This document shows positions 1 to 8,201 of a DNA stretch of 64,000 nt, in pieces. Under the pieces are notes generated by a model. That model was given only the letters and a program-made list of their open reading frames with translations. It had not been told where the DNA came from and ran no database searches. Position numbers and translations under genes: made by a program. The stretch is taken from contig JAJCXN010000039.1 of assembly GCA_029263415.1 (NCBI GenBank), positions 306,837 to 370,836 of the forward strand, written 5' to 3'. Each line of letters opens with the position of its first letter. Positions within the stretch are counted from its first letter, which is position 1. Origin of the DNA: Acidobacteriota bacterium (GTDB lineage: Bacteria; Acidobacteriota; Thermoanaerobaculia; Multivoradales; Multivoraceae).

Positions 1-861
1 CAGGACTTCTCGGTAGAGCAGGACCTCGTGCTCGTACTCGCCATGATCGTTCAGGCCCTCACCGTGATCAGAGAGCAGAACGATCAGCGCCTGATCGAAC
101 AGCTTCAAGCGGCGGAGTTCAACAAACAATCGCCCCATCACCAGATCGGCTTCTGCTACTTCGCCGTCGTAGGCGGAGGCGTAGCGAGACTTGAACGGTT
201 CGGCAGGGTCGTTCGGTGTGTGTGGTTCGTAGATGTGAAAGAACAGAAACGGAGGCTTGCCGGAATCAGCGTTGCCTTGCAGTAGTTCCACGGCCGATTG
301 CAATGTCTTGAGCCCGGACCGCTGCAGAGCGCCCAGCGCGGTCCCGCTGGTGACCTTGATGCCGTCGTCGTAGTGATCGAAGCCACGAGCGATACCGCTG
401 GTGGCGCGCAAGACGTAAGCCGAGACGGCTCCTAAGGTGGCGTAGCCTTGGCGCTGCAGGATTTCCGGCAGCACCGCCGTGTCCTCACTAACTCGGTAGC
501 CAACATTGTCCCTGACTCGATGATCGACCGGCCAGACGCCACTGAAGATCGAGGTGTGCGCCGGCAGCGTCAACGGCATGTTCGAGTAGGCCCGCTCGAA
601 CAGGATCGACTCCGAGCGGAAGGCGTCAATGCTTGGCGTCTCAACACCGTCGTAGCCATAGGCTGGCAGTCGGTCCGATCTCAGTGTGTCGATAGAGATC
701 AAGATGATGGGCGTGTTGGGGGGCAGCTTGGGAGAAGCTGAGGAGACACCTTCGCTGTCACTGACCGCGTTCGTGCCGCCGCTGCAGCTGGCCACCAGAA
801 TGGAAAGAGTAAGCGCAAAGATGAGGTGCCGCCCGTGATGCCGGGTCTGGTTTGCTGTCAT
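1..861 (-). CDS. Sulfatase-like (alkaline phosphatase superfamily) lipoprotein, 3' end cut by window edge
   Basis: This reading frame has no stop inside the window; 287 residues are visible and the C-terminus lies beyond position 1. The N-terminus has a basic stretch, a hydrophobic helix and a lipobox LVASC (Cys26), so export and lipidation are likely. The sulfatase/phosphatase fold is shown by SIDTLRSDRL near residues 56-64 (first metal ligands), TLPAHTSIFSG at 98-108 where the nucleophile is expected, and LLSDHGEGLNDHGE near the visible end (second metal site). The nucleophile position holds Thr98, not the Cys or Ser of C/S-x-P-S-R needed for formylglycine, so a true sulfatase is unlikely; a phosphatase, phosphodiesterase or phosphotransferase is more plausible. 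The ATG at 861 overlaps the stop of the upstream gene (ATGA), implying translational coupling with a close homologue. Confidence 0.85.
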   Translation of the reverse strand, partial: MTANQTRHHGRHLIFALTLSILVASCSGGTNAVSDSEGVSSASPKLPPNTPIILISIDTLRSDRLPAYGYDGVETPSIDAFRSESILFERAYSNMPLTLPAHTSIFSGVWPVDHRVRDNVGYRVSEDTAVLPEILQRQGYATLGAVSAYVLRATSGIARGFDHYDDGIKVTSGTALGALQRSGLKTLQSAVELLQGNADSGKPPFLFFHIYEPHTPNDPAEPFKSRYASAYDGEVAEADLVMGRLFVELRRLKLFDQALIVLLSDHGEGLNDHGEYEHEVLLYREVL

Positions 862-3077
862 CGGCTGAGGCTCACGAGAAGTTCGCTGGCTCGTCGTTGG
901 TCGGCGGCATAAAGATCTGCGGGTGCCTCAGCGACAAAACGCTCGAGTGCACGCACTGCTTCGTTGCGGCGTCCTGCTTCGGCGGAGACGATGGCGTAGT
1001 TGTAGAGCACGTCGAAGTCTTTGGGGTCCAGTCTCAAGGAGCGTTGCCACGCTTCGAGTGCCGGTCCTCGTTGGTTGAGGTTGTACCGCGCGATACCAAG
1101 GTAGTTCCAAGGAAGAGCGAGGTTTTCATTCAGATTGATCGCTTGTTGGGCTTGCTCTTGTGCCAATGGCCAATTGCCAGCCTGCACTGCGACAAGCGCT
1201 AGCGCCTCGTACGCTTGCGCGTTCTCATCGTCACGTTTGAGGACGTCTGTCAGAGTCTCGCGCGCGCCCTCGAGTTGGCCTGCCTTCGCCTGAGCTTGTG
1301 CGTAGGCGAGAAGGGTATCGAGATCGCCGCTTTCGACCAACGGCTCTAACACTCTGAGTGCTTCTTGGTGCCTCCCTGCTTCTGCTAGCGACAAACCCAG
1401 TTGCCGCAAGAGTGAGGGGGTAGTGGTGCCGTTGCGGTAGGCGTCTGAGAGAACACGGAGTGCTTCTCTCTTGTTGCCGGCCTCCAGCAAGACTTGGGCA
1501 AGGTGGTAGTGGCCCAAGCCCATTTGAGGACGGAGTCGCACCATGCTGCGGGCAAGCTCCGTTGCCTGTTCGAGGCGGCCGCGTCGGTAGGCGTCGATGA
1601 ACTTGTGGAGGGTGTCGTCCAATGTGACCAAGTTCTTTGGATCATCCGCGGCGGTAAACTCCGTTGGGACGTTGGATGGGCCGCCCCCGGAGAGGTAACC
1701 GAGGCTCTCAAGAGCCCTACGCTCTTCTTCACTCACCGCGCCGGCCTGGGGTGGCCATTGCGATTCCGTGGGTAGCACGCTGCACACGCGATCAGCGACG
1801 AGTTTTTGCTTGGGCAACAGATTGGCGAGTTCGGTGGGATCAAGATCGAGATCGTAAAGTTCGGCCACCGGTAGGTCGATGCACTTCTTGGCCGTCCAGG
1901 TGTCGGCCAGAAGATCGGCTTCGATGACGCCGCGGAGCGGGGCCCAACCGCGCAAGAGAGTGCCGTTGAGAGCCTCGAAGTAGGTGGTCACCGGTGATGT
2001 CTGCGGACTAGAAAGCAGGCTCCGGCCGGTCAGCGCAGCAGGACTCTGCAGGCCAACGCTCTGCAGAATGGTCGGCACGATGTCTCGATGGGAAGCCGGT
2101 TCCTCACTGAGTTCTGGGGCAAGTCCTCCGCCCCAGAGGAGCAAGGGCACCCGTAGCGTCGCGTCATAGGCGAACAGGCCATGGGTAGCTTCGCCGTGCT
2201 CGCCTAGGGACTCTCCATGATCTCCAGTGACTACGACCAGGGTGGTCGAGGCAGCTGGATCGGAACCGTCCAACAACGGATCGAGGATTCTAGCGAGGTG
2301 CCGATCGACGTCGGCAACTTCGCCGAGATAGGCGTTGCCACCAGTCTCCGCTAAGGCCTGCTGCGTGGGCGAGTAGGGAGTGTGTGGATCATAAAGGTGC
2401 AGCCAAAGGAAGCGCTGACGGTCTTGGTGTTGACGCCACCAGGCCAGGCCGAGATCAACCACGTCACTGCCGTTCCGTTCGGCCATGCTAAAGCTGACTC
2501 CATCTCCTTTAGGAAAGGAGTCGTCGTAGCTATCGAAACCCTGGTCGAGCCCGTTGCTTGAGTCGAGTGGGAAAGCACCGACCACCGCACCGCTGGTGAA
2601 GCCTTCCGCCTTGAGGCGCTCCGCGAGGGTGACGTGGTTACTTCGTAGAAAGAAGCCAGCGTTGTCTCGCACCCCGTGCTGGTAAGGCAACAGCCCAGTC
2701 AGGATGTTGGCGTGCGAGGGCAAGGTAAGGACATTGTGAGCGTGGGCGCGTTTGAATAGCAGGCCGGTCTTGGCCAATCGGTCGAGGGTAGGCGTCTTCG
2801 CAGTTTGTGATCCGGCGAAGCCAGCCGCGTCGTAGCGCCACGTATCGATCGTGATCAGCAACACGTTTTGGTAGAGCCCATCAGGTGCTCGACTCGTTGC
2901 AGGGAGGTTCCGTGCGCCGGGTCCGTGGGGCGCTCCGCCTGCCGGAGAGACTGCATCGAGCAGTGACCCGGAGTCAGCTTCATGGGCCTCCTCGCCCGAT
3001 GCACAGCCAGTGGCTAGAGCAATGGTGGTGGCGATGAGGCACGCTGTGCAGATCGATGGGGGTTTGCGGAAAAACAC
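858..3077 (-). CDS. Sulfatase-like lipoprotein with C-terminal TPR domain
   Basis: A 739-residue exported protein starting at GTG 3077. The N-terminus has a lipobox LATGC (Cys25). Residues about 70-430 form the alkaline-phosphatase-superfamily domain: LITIDTWRYD near 74-83, TLPSHANILTG at 118-128, LYDPHTPYSP, and VVTGDHGESLGEHGE with a later THG metal ligand. As in its downstream neighbour, the nucleophile position is Thr118 followed by LPSH, without the formylglycine Cys/Ser. Residues about 480-739 are TPR repeats (for example KREALRVLSDAYRNG, LAEAGRHQEALRVLEPL, AWQRSLRLDPKDFDVLYNYA). The sulfatase-like plus TPR combination is common in uncharacterised proteins of acidobacteria and deltaproteobacteria. 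Its substrate is unknown. It is transcribed with the partial homologue at 1-861, and the stop overlaps that gene's start. Confidence 0.88.
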   Translation of the reverse strand: MFFRKPPSICTACLIATTIALATGCASGEEAHEADSGSLLDAVSPAGGAPHGPGARNLPATSRAPDGLYQNVLLITIDTWRYDAAGFAGSQTAKTPTLDRLAKTGLLFKRAHAHNVLTLPSHANILTGLLPYQHGVRDNAGFFLRSNHVTLAERLKAEGFTSGAVVGAFPLDSSNGLDQGFDSYDDSFPKGDGVSFSMAERNGSDVVDLGLAWWRQHQDRQRFLWLHLYDPHTPYSPTQQALAETGGNAYLGEVADVDRHLARILDPLLDGSDPAASTTLVVVTGDHGESLGEHGEATHGLFAYDATLRVPLLLWGGGLAPELSEEPASHRDIVPTILQSVGLQSPAALTGRSLLSSPQTSPVTTYFEALNGTLLRGWAPLRGVIEADLLADTWTAKKCIDLPVAELYDLDLDPTELANLLPKQKLVADRVCSVLPTESQWPPQAGAVSEEERRALESLGYLSGGGPSNVPTEFTAADDPKNLVTLDDTLHKFIDAYRRGRLEQATELARSMVRLRPQMGLGHYHLAQVLLEAGNKREALRVLSDAYRNGTTTPSLLRQLGLSLAEAGRHQEALRVLEPLVESGDLDTLLAYAQAQAKAGQLEGARETLTDVLKRDDENAQAYEALALVAVQAGNWPLAQEQAQQAINLNENLALPWNYLGIARYNLNQRGPALEAWQRSLRLDPKDFDVLYNYAIVSAEAGRRNEAVRALERFVAEAPADLYAADQRRASELLVSLSR

Positions 3078-3148
3078 GGTTGTGAGCTTAGAGCAAAAGA
3101 AGCCGAAGAAGGATCCAAGCGTACGGATCCTGACTCCGGCTTCATGCC

Positions 3149-3174
3149 TGAGAGGAGCAGATCTGCTCCTCTCA
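3149..3174. repeat. 26-bp perfect palindrome between two minus-strand genes
   Basis: The half-site TGAGAGGAGCAGA is followed directly by its reverse complement, with no loop base. It lies between the stop of the TPR gene (3212) and the GTG of the sulfatase-like gene (3077). No T-run follows on either strand, so a classical intrinsic terminator is not supported. An operator, a cruciform or an RNA hairpin that stops exonucleases are the alternatives. Two GGATCC hexamers at 3115-3120 and 3125-3130 lie close by. Confidence 0.6.
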
Positions 3175-3211
3175 AGGTGGGGCTGTTTCGGTCTAAGAGC
3201 CCAAAAAGGCT

Positions 3212-4198
3212 CTATAGGTACTGAAGGAAATCCTTTGCTTCGGCCGCCTTCGGGTGTTCGGGCGCCATCTCGATCAGCTTGGTGAAGTCAGCCTTCGCTT
3301 CATCGGTCTTGCCCTGGGCAAGGTAGCAAAGGCCGCGGTAGTAGTAGGCCTCTGGCACTTCAGGATAGTCGGCAACAATCTTCTGGAAATCCACCAATGC
3401 AGCATCGGTATCGCCGTTGTTGTACTTGGCGATACCCTGGTTGAGTAGCGCATTGTGGTCGATCTTGGCACCAGCTGGCATGCGGTCGATGTACTGCTGA
3501 GCCTCCTCGGCCCGGCCTTCGTTGATCAAGATCGAGCTGAGTTTCGAGAGCGTGTCTACGTGTTGCGGATCCACGGCCAATGCGCGTTCCATAGTGGAGA
3601 TCGCGTTGGTTGTATCTTCCTCTTCGAGGTAGGTCTGTGCGATGGCCATGAAGATGCTGCCTTGCCGGTTGGCATCGAGTGTGCCAACAATCTCCTCAAG
3701 CACTGCGCGCCCCTCCGCACGTTGCCCAGACTCCAACAACTGACCTGCGCGACTCAGAGCTTCAGAGGCTGCCTGGGCAGCTGCCGCGGCTGCAGCTGCG
3801 GCCGGATCAACACTACCCACAGCTGCTGCTACCGAGCCCGCAGGCTTCAGCTTCTTGTTGATCGGCTCGTTGGGGACAGCTTGTGAGATCGGCACGCTGC
3901 CCTCTGAAACAGCGTAGCCCGGGGCTTCAATGACGACCGACCACGGGCCGCCGGTGAGTCCCAAGTAGCTCCACTTACCCTTTTTGTTGGTCTGGATTGG
4001 TGCTGGGCCCCTGCCGCTCAGGGTCAGGGTGACGGTGGCGCCTGCGATCGGTTCATCGTTTTCGTTGAGCACGGTACCTTGAATCCGTGCACGCCCCTTC
4101 CAATCCTGAGCGAGTGCCGCGGACGATGTGAGGCCAAAGAGCAGAATGAAGGCGAGGACGGCAAGCTGGATCGTTAGGGGACGTCTTGTGGACGACAT
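3212..4198 (-). CDS. Secreted protein: carboxypeptidase-regulatory-like domain plus TPR repeats
   Basis: A 328-residue protein with a signal peptide of about 30 residues (hydrophobic core LAVLAFILLFGL, Ala-x-Ala before QDWKG). Residues about 35-110 look like a carboxypeptidase-regulatory (CarboxypepD_reg/Ig-like) domain: ARIQGTVLNENDEPIAGATV, then KGKWSYLGLTGGPWSVVIEAPGY split over strands. A short poly-Ala linker (about 130-142) precedes TPRs at about 145-325 (ISTMERALAVDPQHVDTLSKL, ADFTKLIEMAPEHPKAAEAK). The start ATG 4198 has an AGGAGA ribosome site 8 bases upstream. It sits between the TonB receptor and the sulfatase-like pair in the same direction. It is probably a periplasmic scaffold; no enzymatic motif is visible. 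Confidence 0.85.
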   Translation of the reverse strand: MSSTRRPLTIQLAVLAFILLFGLTSSAALAQDWKGRARIQGTVLNENDEPIAGATVTLTLSGRGPAPIQTNKKGKWSYLGLTGGPWSVVIEAPGYAVSEGSVPISQAVPNEPINKKLKPAGSVAAAVGSVDPAAAAAAAAAQAASEALSRAGQLLESGQRAEGRAVLEEIVGTLDANRQGSIFMAIAQTYLEEEDTTNAISTMERALAVDPQHVDTLSKLSSILINEGRAEEAQQYIDRMPAGAKIDHNALLNQGIAKYNNGDTDAALVDFQKIVADYPEVPEAYYYRGLCYLAQGKTDEAKADFTKLIEMAPEHPKAAEAKDFLQYL

Positions 4199-4507
4199 GG
4201 GAGTTTCTCCTGGAGGGACTGCGGGGGGTAAACGCTGGGGTTCGTCGAAATCTCATCCCTAAGGCGTTTGCGGAGCGGAGCAGTGCGCGAGCACACACTC
4301 ACTAGGGCCTCGGATTTTACAACAGTCGCACCCGGTAGAGGATTCCGCGGTAGGTGGTCGAGTGGTCTTGGAAGGAACCCCTCCAGTGGGCCCATTTCAC
4401 TAGGCACAAAAAAGGCCGGAGCATGGCTCCGGCCTTTCTCTTTCCATGGTGGCTTACGCCGCTATGGAATGTGAGTCTTCCAAGGAAGACTCACGATCTC
4501 TTCTGAA
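4199..4507. other. Intergenic region with terminator; no gene seen
   Basis: This 309-bp gap lies between the TonB receptor stop (4508) and the TPR gene start (4198). It holds the minus-strand terminator at 4408-4437, and presumably the promoter of the 4198 gene on the low side. The open frames crossing it show no recognisable protein and I do not believe any is a gene. Confidence 0.6.
4408..4437 (-). terminator. Intrinsic terminator of the TonB receptor gene
   Basis: A 12-bp perfect stem (AAAGGCCGGAGC at 4411-4422 and its complement at 4426-4437) has a 3-base loop. Read on the minus strand the 3' arm runs into six T residues. It lies 70 bases after the receptor stop codon. On the plus strand the T-run is only partial, so the minus direction is favoured. 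Confidence 0.9.
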
Positions 4508-7465
4508 CTACTTCCAGCCGAGACGGACACCAAGACGGTAGATCCGCGGGCTGACGTTGTCGTTCAAGAAGAAGGCGTTCGAGTTGTTGACCGCACGGAT
4601 GCGAGACAGCTCGGTGCCTTCGTTGGTGACGTTGAACACGTCGATACCGAAGGTGAAGTTCACCGCGCTCGAGAGCGCGAATTCCTTCTCCACACGGAGA
4701 TCGATGGTGGTCAGGTCGTCCAAGCGATAGTCGCCGAAATCGTCAACAACGTTGATGTCGCGGGTACGGTTGTCGCCGCCAGCAAAGTTGTCGAAGATGT
4801 ACGGTGTGGGATAGCCCTCACGTGCCTGCATTGAAGCAGATACGTTGAAGCCCCACGGACGATCAGGAGCAACCTGATACATGCCGTTGAGGTTCGAGGT
4901 CCACGTGGACTGGAGGAAACGCTCGCCCTTGCCAGAGCCCGTGGAACGGGTCAGGTAGAGCTGACCGTCAACATCGCCACCACCCGATGCCGGGTTGGGG
5001 TCGCTGTTGAAGCGGTACGTGTCATCGATGTCCCATTCGGCGTCGCCGTAGTTGACGTAACCACGGAGCATCCAACGGTTGGATAGGCGCTTGGTGAAGT
5101 TCACTGCCACACCTTGGTAACTACGCTCGCGGCTGCCGTTCGTGAGGAACGAACCACCGGTACGGCTGAAGTTGCCAGTTTCCCGGAAGACCGGAACGTT
5201 GAAGGCACCGGGGGCGCCACCAGAGTTCGGGTCGTCAAAGGTACCGGTCAAGAAACCGTCTGAAACGTAGTCGTTACGGTTCAACGTGCGGACGGTGCCA
5301 TTCGGATCTGTCACCAAAGTGCGGGTCTCAAGGATGTCCTCGACCTTGCGGAACGTTGCCGTCACGCCGACAACGAACTCAGGCATGAGAGCGTGCTCGA
5401 CTGCGAGGATCAACTCCGAAGTAATCGGAGCGTCAAGGCCCGAGTCAGTCACGTCGGGATCAATCAATGACGCCGGGTCATTGGGGTTGAAACCATTCGC
5501 GAACGCGAAGGAAACCGGCTCGCCGGGGATGTAGCCACGAGTACCATCTCCAGAGAAGAAGAAGTACGCATAGGCATCACCTGCGGGGTTGGTGCGGGTT
5601 ACGTTGCCAACTCCGAGCTGATCGGCGAACTGAGCGAACGATGCACGAAGCAAGGTTTCGCGGTTTGCGCCGAGAGCATACGTCGCACCGATGCGCGGCG
5701 TGATGCTGGTCCAATCGAAGTCCTTGCTGCCGCCCGGGTAGTCAAGTGCGGGGAGCACATCCGGGAAGAGCGGGTTTCCGGGAACACTGAATGCCTCGTT
5801 GACGCCGGACTGGTTGTCATAGCGAAGACCGAGGTTCAGGGTGAAGTTACCGAAGGACAGGGTGTCCTGAGCCCAGAGGGAGAAGTACTCCATCGAGGTC
5901 GGGGTTGCAACACCACGATGTGCAGCGACGAAGTTTGTGCTTCCGCTGTTGAACGTGAAGATGTTGCCACCAGGCCAGGTGAAGTTCGAGTAGGACTCGT
6001 AGGTGCGGAAACGACCGCCAACCTTCAGCTCATGACTAGCATTGCCAGTGTTGAAGAAGTACGAACCGTCAACCTTGAACTCGTTGTTCGGGCCTTCAGC
6101 AGCACCAGACAGGTAGTTGTCAGCCCAGATACCGTTGTTCTGGCGAACCGACTGCGGAGCATTCGGGCCAACGCCACCCTTGGCGGCCAGCGCGAAGCCG
6201 AAGTCGCCGAGGGAGTAGGTGCCGGTCACGAACAGGTTCGAGGAGAACACGTGAGTGTCTTCGAAGCGGTAGACCGCCGAAGGACCACGTTGGTTCCAAG
6301 TCGTGATGTCCGGGCGGGTGAGGCTTGCGCCACGGCCGAACTTCTGCTTGTCACCGTTGTTCCAGGAACCAACAGCCGAGTTCGACTGCGTGACCTGACC
6401 GTTGATCTTCAAGGACTGGTTCTCAAGGATGGTGTCATCCGCGGTGCCAGAAGAAGCGTTCTGCTGAACGTCGTTCTGACCCCAAGAACCCCACATCCAC
6501 AGACGATCACGAACTGCAGCGCCGCCCGCCTCGAAGCCCATGTCTTCGATCTCGCGGATCTTGGCGCCGGCGTAGCGATCGGTGCAAGCCGGGTTGGTAT
6601 CGCCGGTCAGGCACTGGACCCGACCACCGTTTGAACCCAAGTCAGCTGAGCTGATGTTCGGCTGAGACTGCGCAGCCTTGCCACCGAAGTAGCCGCCCTG
6701 CTTGGTGTTGTAGAAGCGAGCCGATCCACGGAACTCGTTCGAGCCACGCTTGGTCACCAAGTTAACCGAAACACCAGCGGTGTTCTTGGTTACGTCGGTG
6801 CCGCCCGTGGTGAACTGCATTTCTGCGAACTGGTCGAAGTCGTAGTAGGTCGGGGAAGCGCCAGTGGCGCGCATGTCAGTGATCGACACGCCGTCAACCA
6901 AGAAGTCGTTCTGGCCGCCGCCGACGCCCTGGGCGCGGAAAGCTGCCTGCTGACCGGACTCGTTGCCACCCACGTTGACACGGTCAACGAGAACGCCAGG
7001 AGTCTGGTTCAGGATCGCCCATGGGTCACGAGCGGTCGGGATCTTCTCGAGCTCGGTCTGGGTGATCTGAGCACCTTGAGAGAGCTTACGCTCGTCCAGG
7101 AGAGGGCTCTCGGAAGTAACCGTAATGGTTTCTTCCACCGCAGCACTGAGTTGCAAGTTGATGGTGGTGTTACGACCGATGCTAACGCTGACTTCTGGAT
7201 ACTCAACGGAACCGAATCCGTCGAGCTCTGCCCGCAACGGGTAGACACCAGGATCAACGCTAAGGAACCGATATTGGCCCTGTGCATTGGTGATCAAGGA
7301 CTTCTCGGGGCTCGACTGGAGAGTCACGGTCACACCCGGAAGTGCGTCGCCGTCAGCACTGGTGACAGTACCGAAGACGTTTCCTGTTACTGCCTGGCCG
7401 AAGCCAGCCGAAGCAACAAGAAGGAGGGCGAGTGCCAGGAGGGCGCTCTTTTGGACGTTCTTCAT
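4508..7465 (-). CDS. TonB-dependent receptor with N-terminal carboxypeptidase-regulatory-like domain (Oar-like)
   Basis: This outer-membrane beta-barrel transporter or Oar-like protein has 985 residues from the chosen start. ATG 7465 (MKNVQKSALLALALLLVASA) is preferred over the in-frame ATG at 7573 because it begins a clean signal peptide and has GAGGAG about 11 bases upstream. After the signal peptide comes a CarboxypepD_reg domain (GNVFGTVTSADGDALPGVTV, about residues 24-105), then a plug domain (LSQGAQITQTELEKIPTA, GGGQNDFLVDGVSITD near 170-200), then a long barrel that ends in an aromatic-rich strand with PRIYRLGVRLGWK at the C-terminus. No SusD partner is next to it. The ligand cannot be inferred. 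An inverted repeat at 7563-7581 lies about 100 bp upstream and a strong terminator follows, so it is probably transcribed alone. Confidence 0.92.
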   Translation of the reverse strand: MKNVQKSALLALALLLVASAGFGQAVTGNVFGTVTSADGDALPGVTVTLQSSPEKSLITNAQGQYRFLSVDPGVYPLRAELDGFGSVEYPEVSVSIGRNTTINLQLSAAVEETITVTSESPLLDERKLSQGAQITQTELEKIPTARDPWAILNQTPGVLVDRVNVGGNESGQQAAFRAQGVGGGQNDFLVDGVSITDMRATGASPTYYDFDQFAEMQFTTGGTDVTKNTAGVSVNLVTKRGSNEFRGSARFYNTKQGGYFGGKAAQSQPNISSADLGSNGGRVQCLTGDTNPACTDRYAGAKIREIEDMGFEAGGAAVRDRLWMWGSWGQNDVQQNASSGTADDTILENQSLKINGQVTQSNSAVGSWNNGDKQKFGRGASLTRPDITTWNQRGPSAVYRFEDTHVFSSNLFVTGTYSLGDFGFALAAKGGVGPNAPQSVRQNNGIWADNYLSGAAEGPNNEFKVDGSYFFNTGNASHELKVGGRFRTYESYSNFTWPGGNIFTFNSGSTNFVAAHRGVATPTSMEYFSLWAQDTLSFGNFTLNLGLRYDNQSGVNEAFSVPGNPLFPDVLPALDYPGGSKDFDWTSITPRIGATYALGANRETLLRASFAQFADQLGVGNVTRTNPAGDAYAYFFFSGDGTRGYIPGEPVSFAFANGFNPNDPASLIDPDVTDSGLDAPITSELILAVEHALMPEFVVGVTATFRKVEDILETRTLVTDPNGTVRTLNRNDYVSDGFLTGTFDDPNSGGAPGAFNVPVFRETGNFSRTGGSFLTNGSRERSYQGVAVNFTKRLSNRWMLRGYVNYGDAEWDIDDTYRFNSDPNPASGGGDVDGQLYLTRSTGSGKGERFLQSTWTSNLNGMYQVAPDRPWGFNVSASMQAREGYPTPYIFDNFAGGDNRTRDINVVDDFGDYRLDDLTTIDLRVEKEFALSSAVNFTFGIDVFNVTNEGTELSRIRAVNNSNAFFLNDNVSPRIYRLGVRLGWK

Positions 7466-8201
7466 GAGAGAACAGTCTCCTCTGTGGTTGTAGATGAAAG
7501 CCGCTTCGACAAGTTTGGGAACAATTCCCGGTTCTGCCGAACACGGATTTCGCTGAGAACTGTCGCTACACAACGTAGCGATTTCTGAGGTTGAGGCTGT
7601 TTAGTGCAAGGGTTGTGCCACACATGCCAGGTTTGGCGGATCTCGCTAAGTCGTCTATTCGCAGGCGGTTACCGTGATTCGTTTGATGGCTAACGCACAA
7701 TATGGCGCGGTTGGCGAGCAAACGGGTTCAATCGACTGAACTCAGGGCTGAAACAAGGGTTCAAAAACTTGGTTTATGGGGGCTGCGAAGCGGGTCGAAA
7801 GGGGGTGGGTTCGGGTTTAAATCGCCAGAAAACGCCGTGAGTGGCCGGGTGAGCGGCAATGCCACAAGGACTAGAGAGCGGGACAGCCTGATTCGAACAA
7901 GCAGGCCGTGAGGTCTATGCCGGAAGGATTAGGCTTTGGTGGTGGCGGGCCTAGGAGCCTCACGGTCACTCAGTTAGCGGGGGGAATTTCGGGAAGTATG
8001 CCCGCTGTTGTGGTGCTGACGTCCGGGATGAGTGCGGTGTGGCTCGTGAATTGCTCTGGGTGATGCTGCGCGCGGCCGCTCAGAGCCATGCGCCGTCTTT
8101 CGGGCAACTTGACCTACTTGGTGCCCGTATCGTCCTTGAGGCCTATTTTCCCACGGACTTGCCACCTCATCCCACCCTCAGACTCTAGTGAGCCGACAAA
8201 C
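7466..8201. other. Divergent intergenic region (736 bp), no gene seen
   Basis: This gap separates the divergent starts of the TonB receptor (7465, minus) and the transglutaminase-like lipoprotein (8202, plus). Apart from the inverted repeat at 7563-7581 I see no tRNA cloverleaf, no long convincing frame and no obvious terminator. It is purine-rich and G-rich around 7770-7815. It probably carries promoters and leaders for both genes. Confidence 0.5.
7563..7581. promoter_or_regulatory. Inverted repeat upstream of the TonB receptor
   Basis: The arms TCGCTAC (7563-7569) and GTAGCGA (7575-7581) are perfectly complementary around a 5-base spacer. The centre is about 107 bp upstream of the receptor start at 7465. 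The size and location suit an operator or a 5' leader hairpin. No promoter boxes can be assigned with confidence. Confidence 0.45.

Noticed and set aside
3196..3213. Small hairpin AGAGCC/GGCTCT at the stop of the TPR gene as a terminator
   Set aside because: Only six base pairs, overlapping the stop codon, and no T-run on the minus strand.
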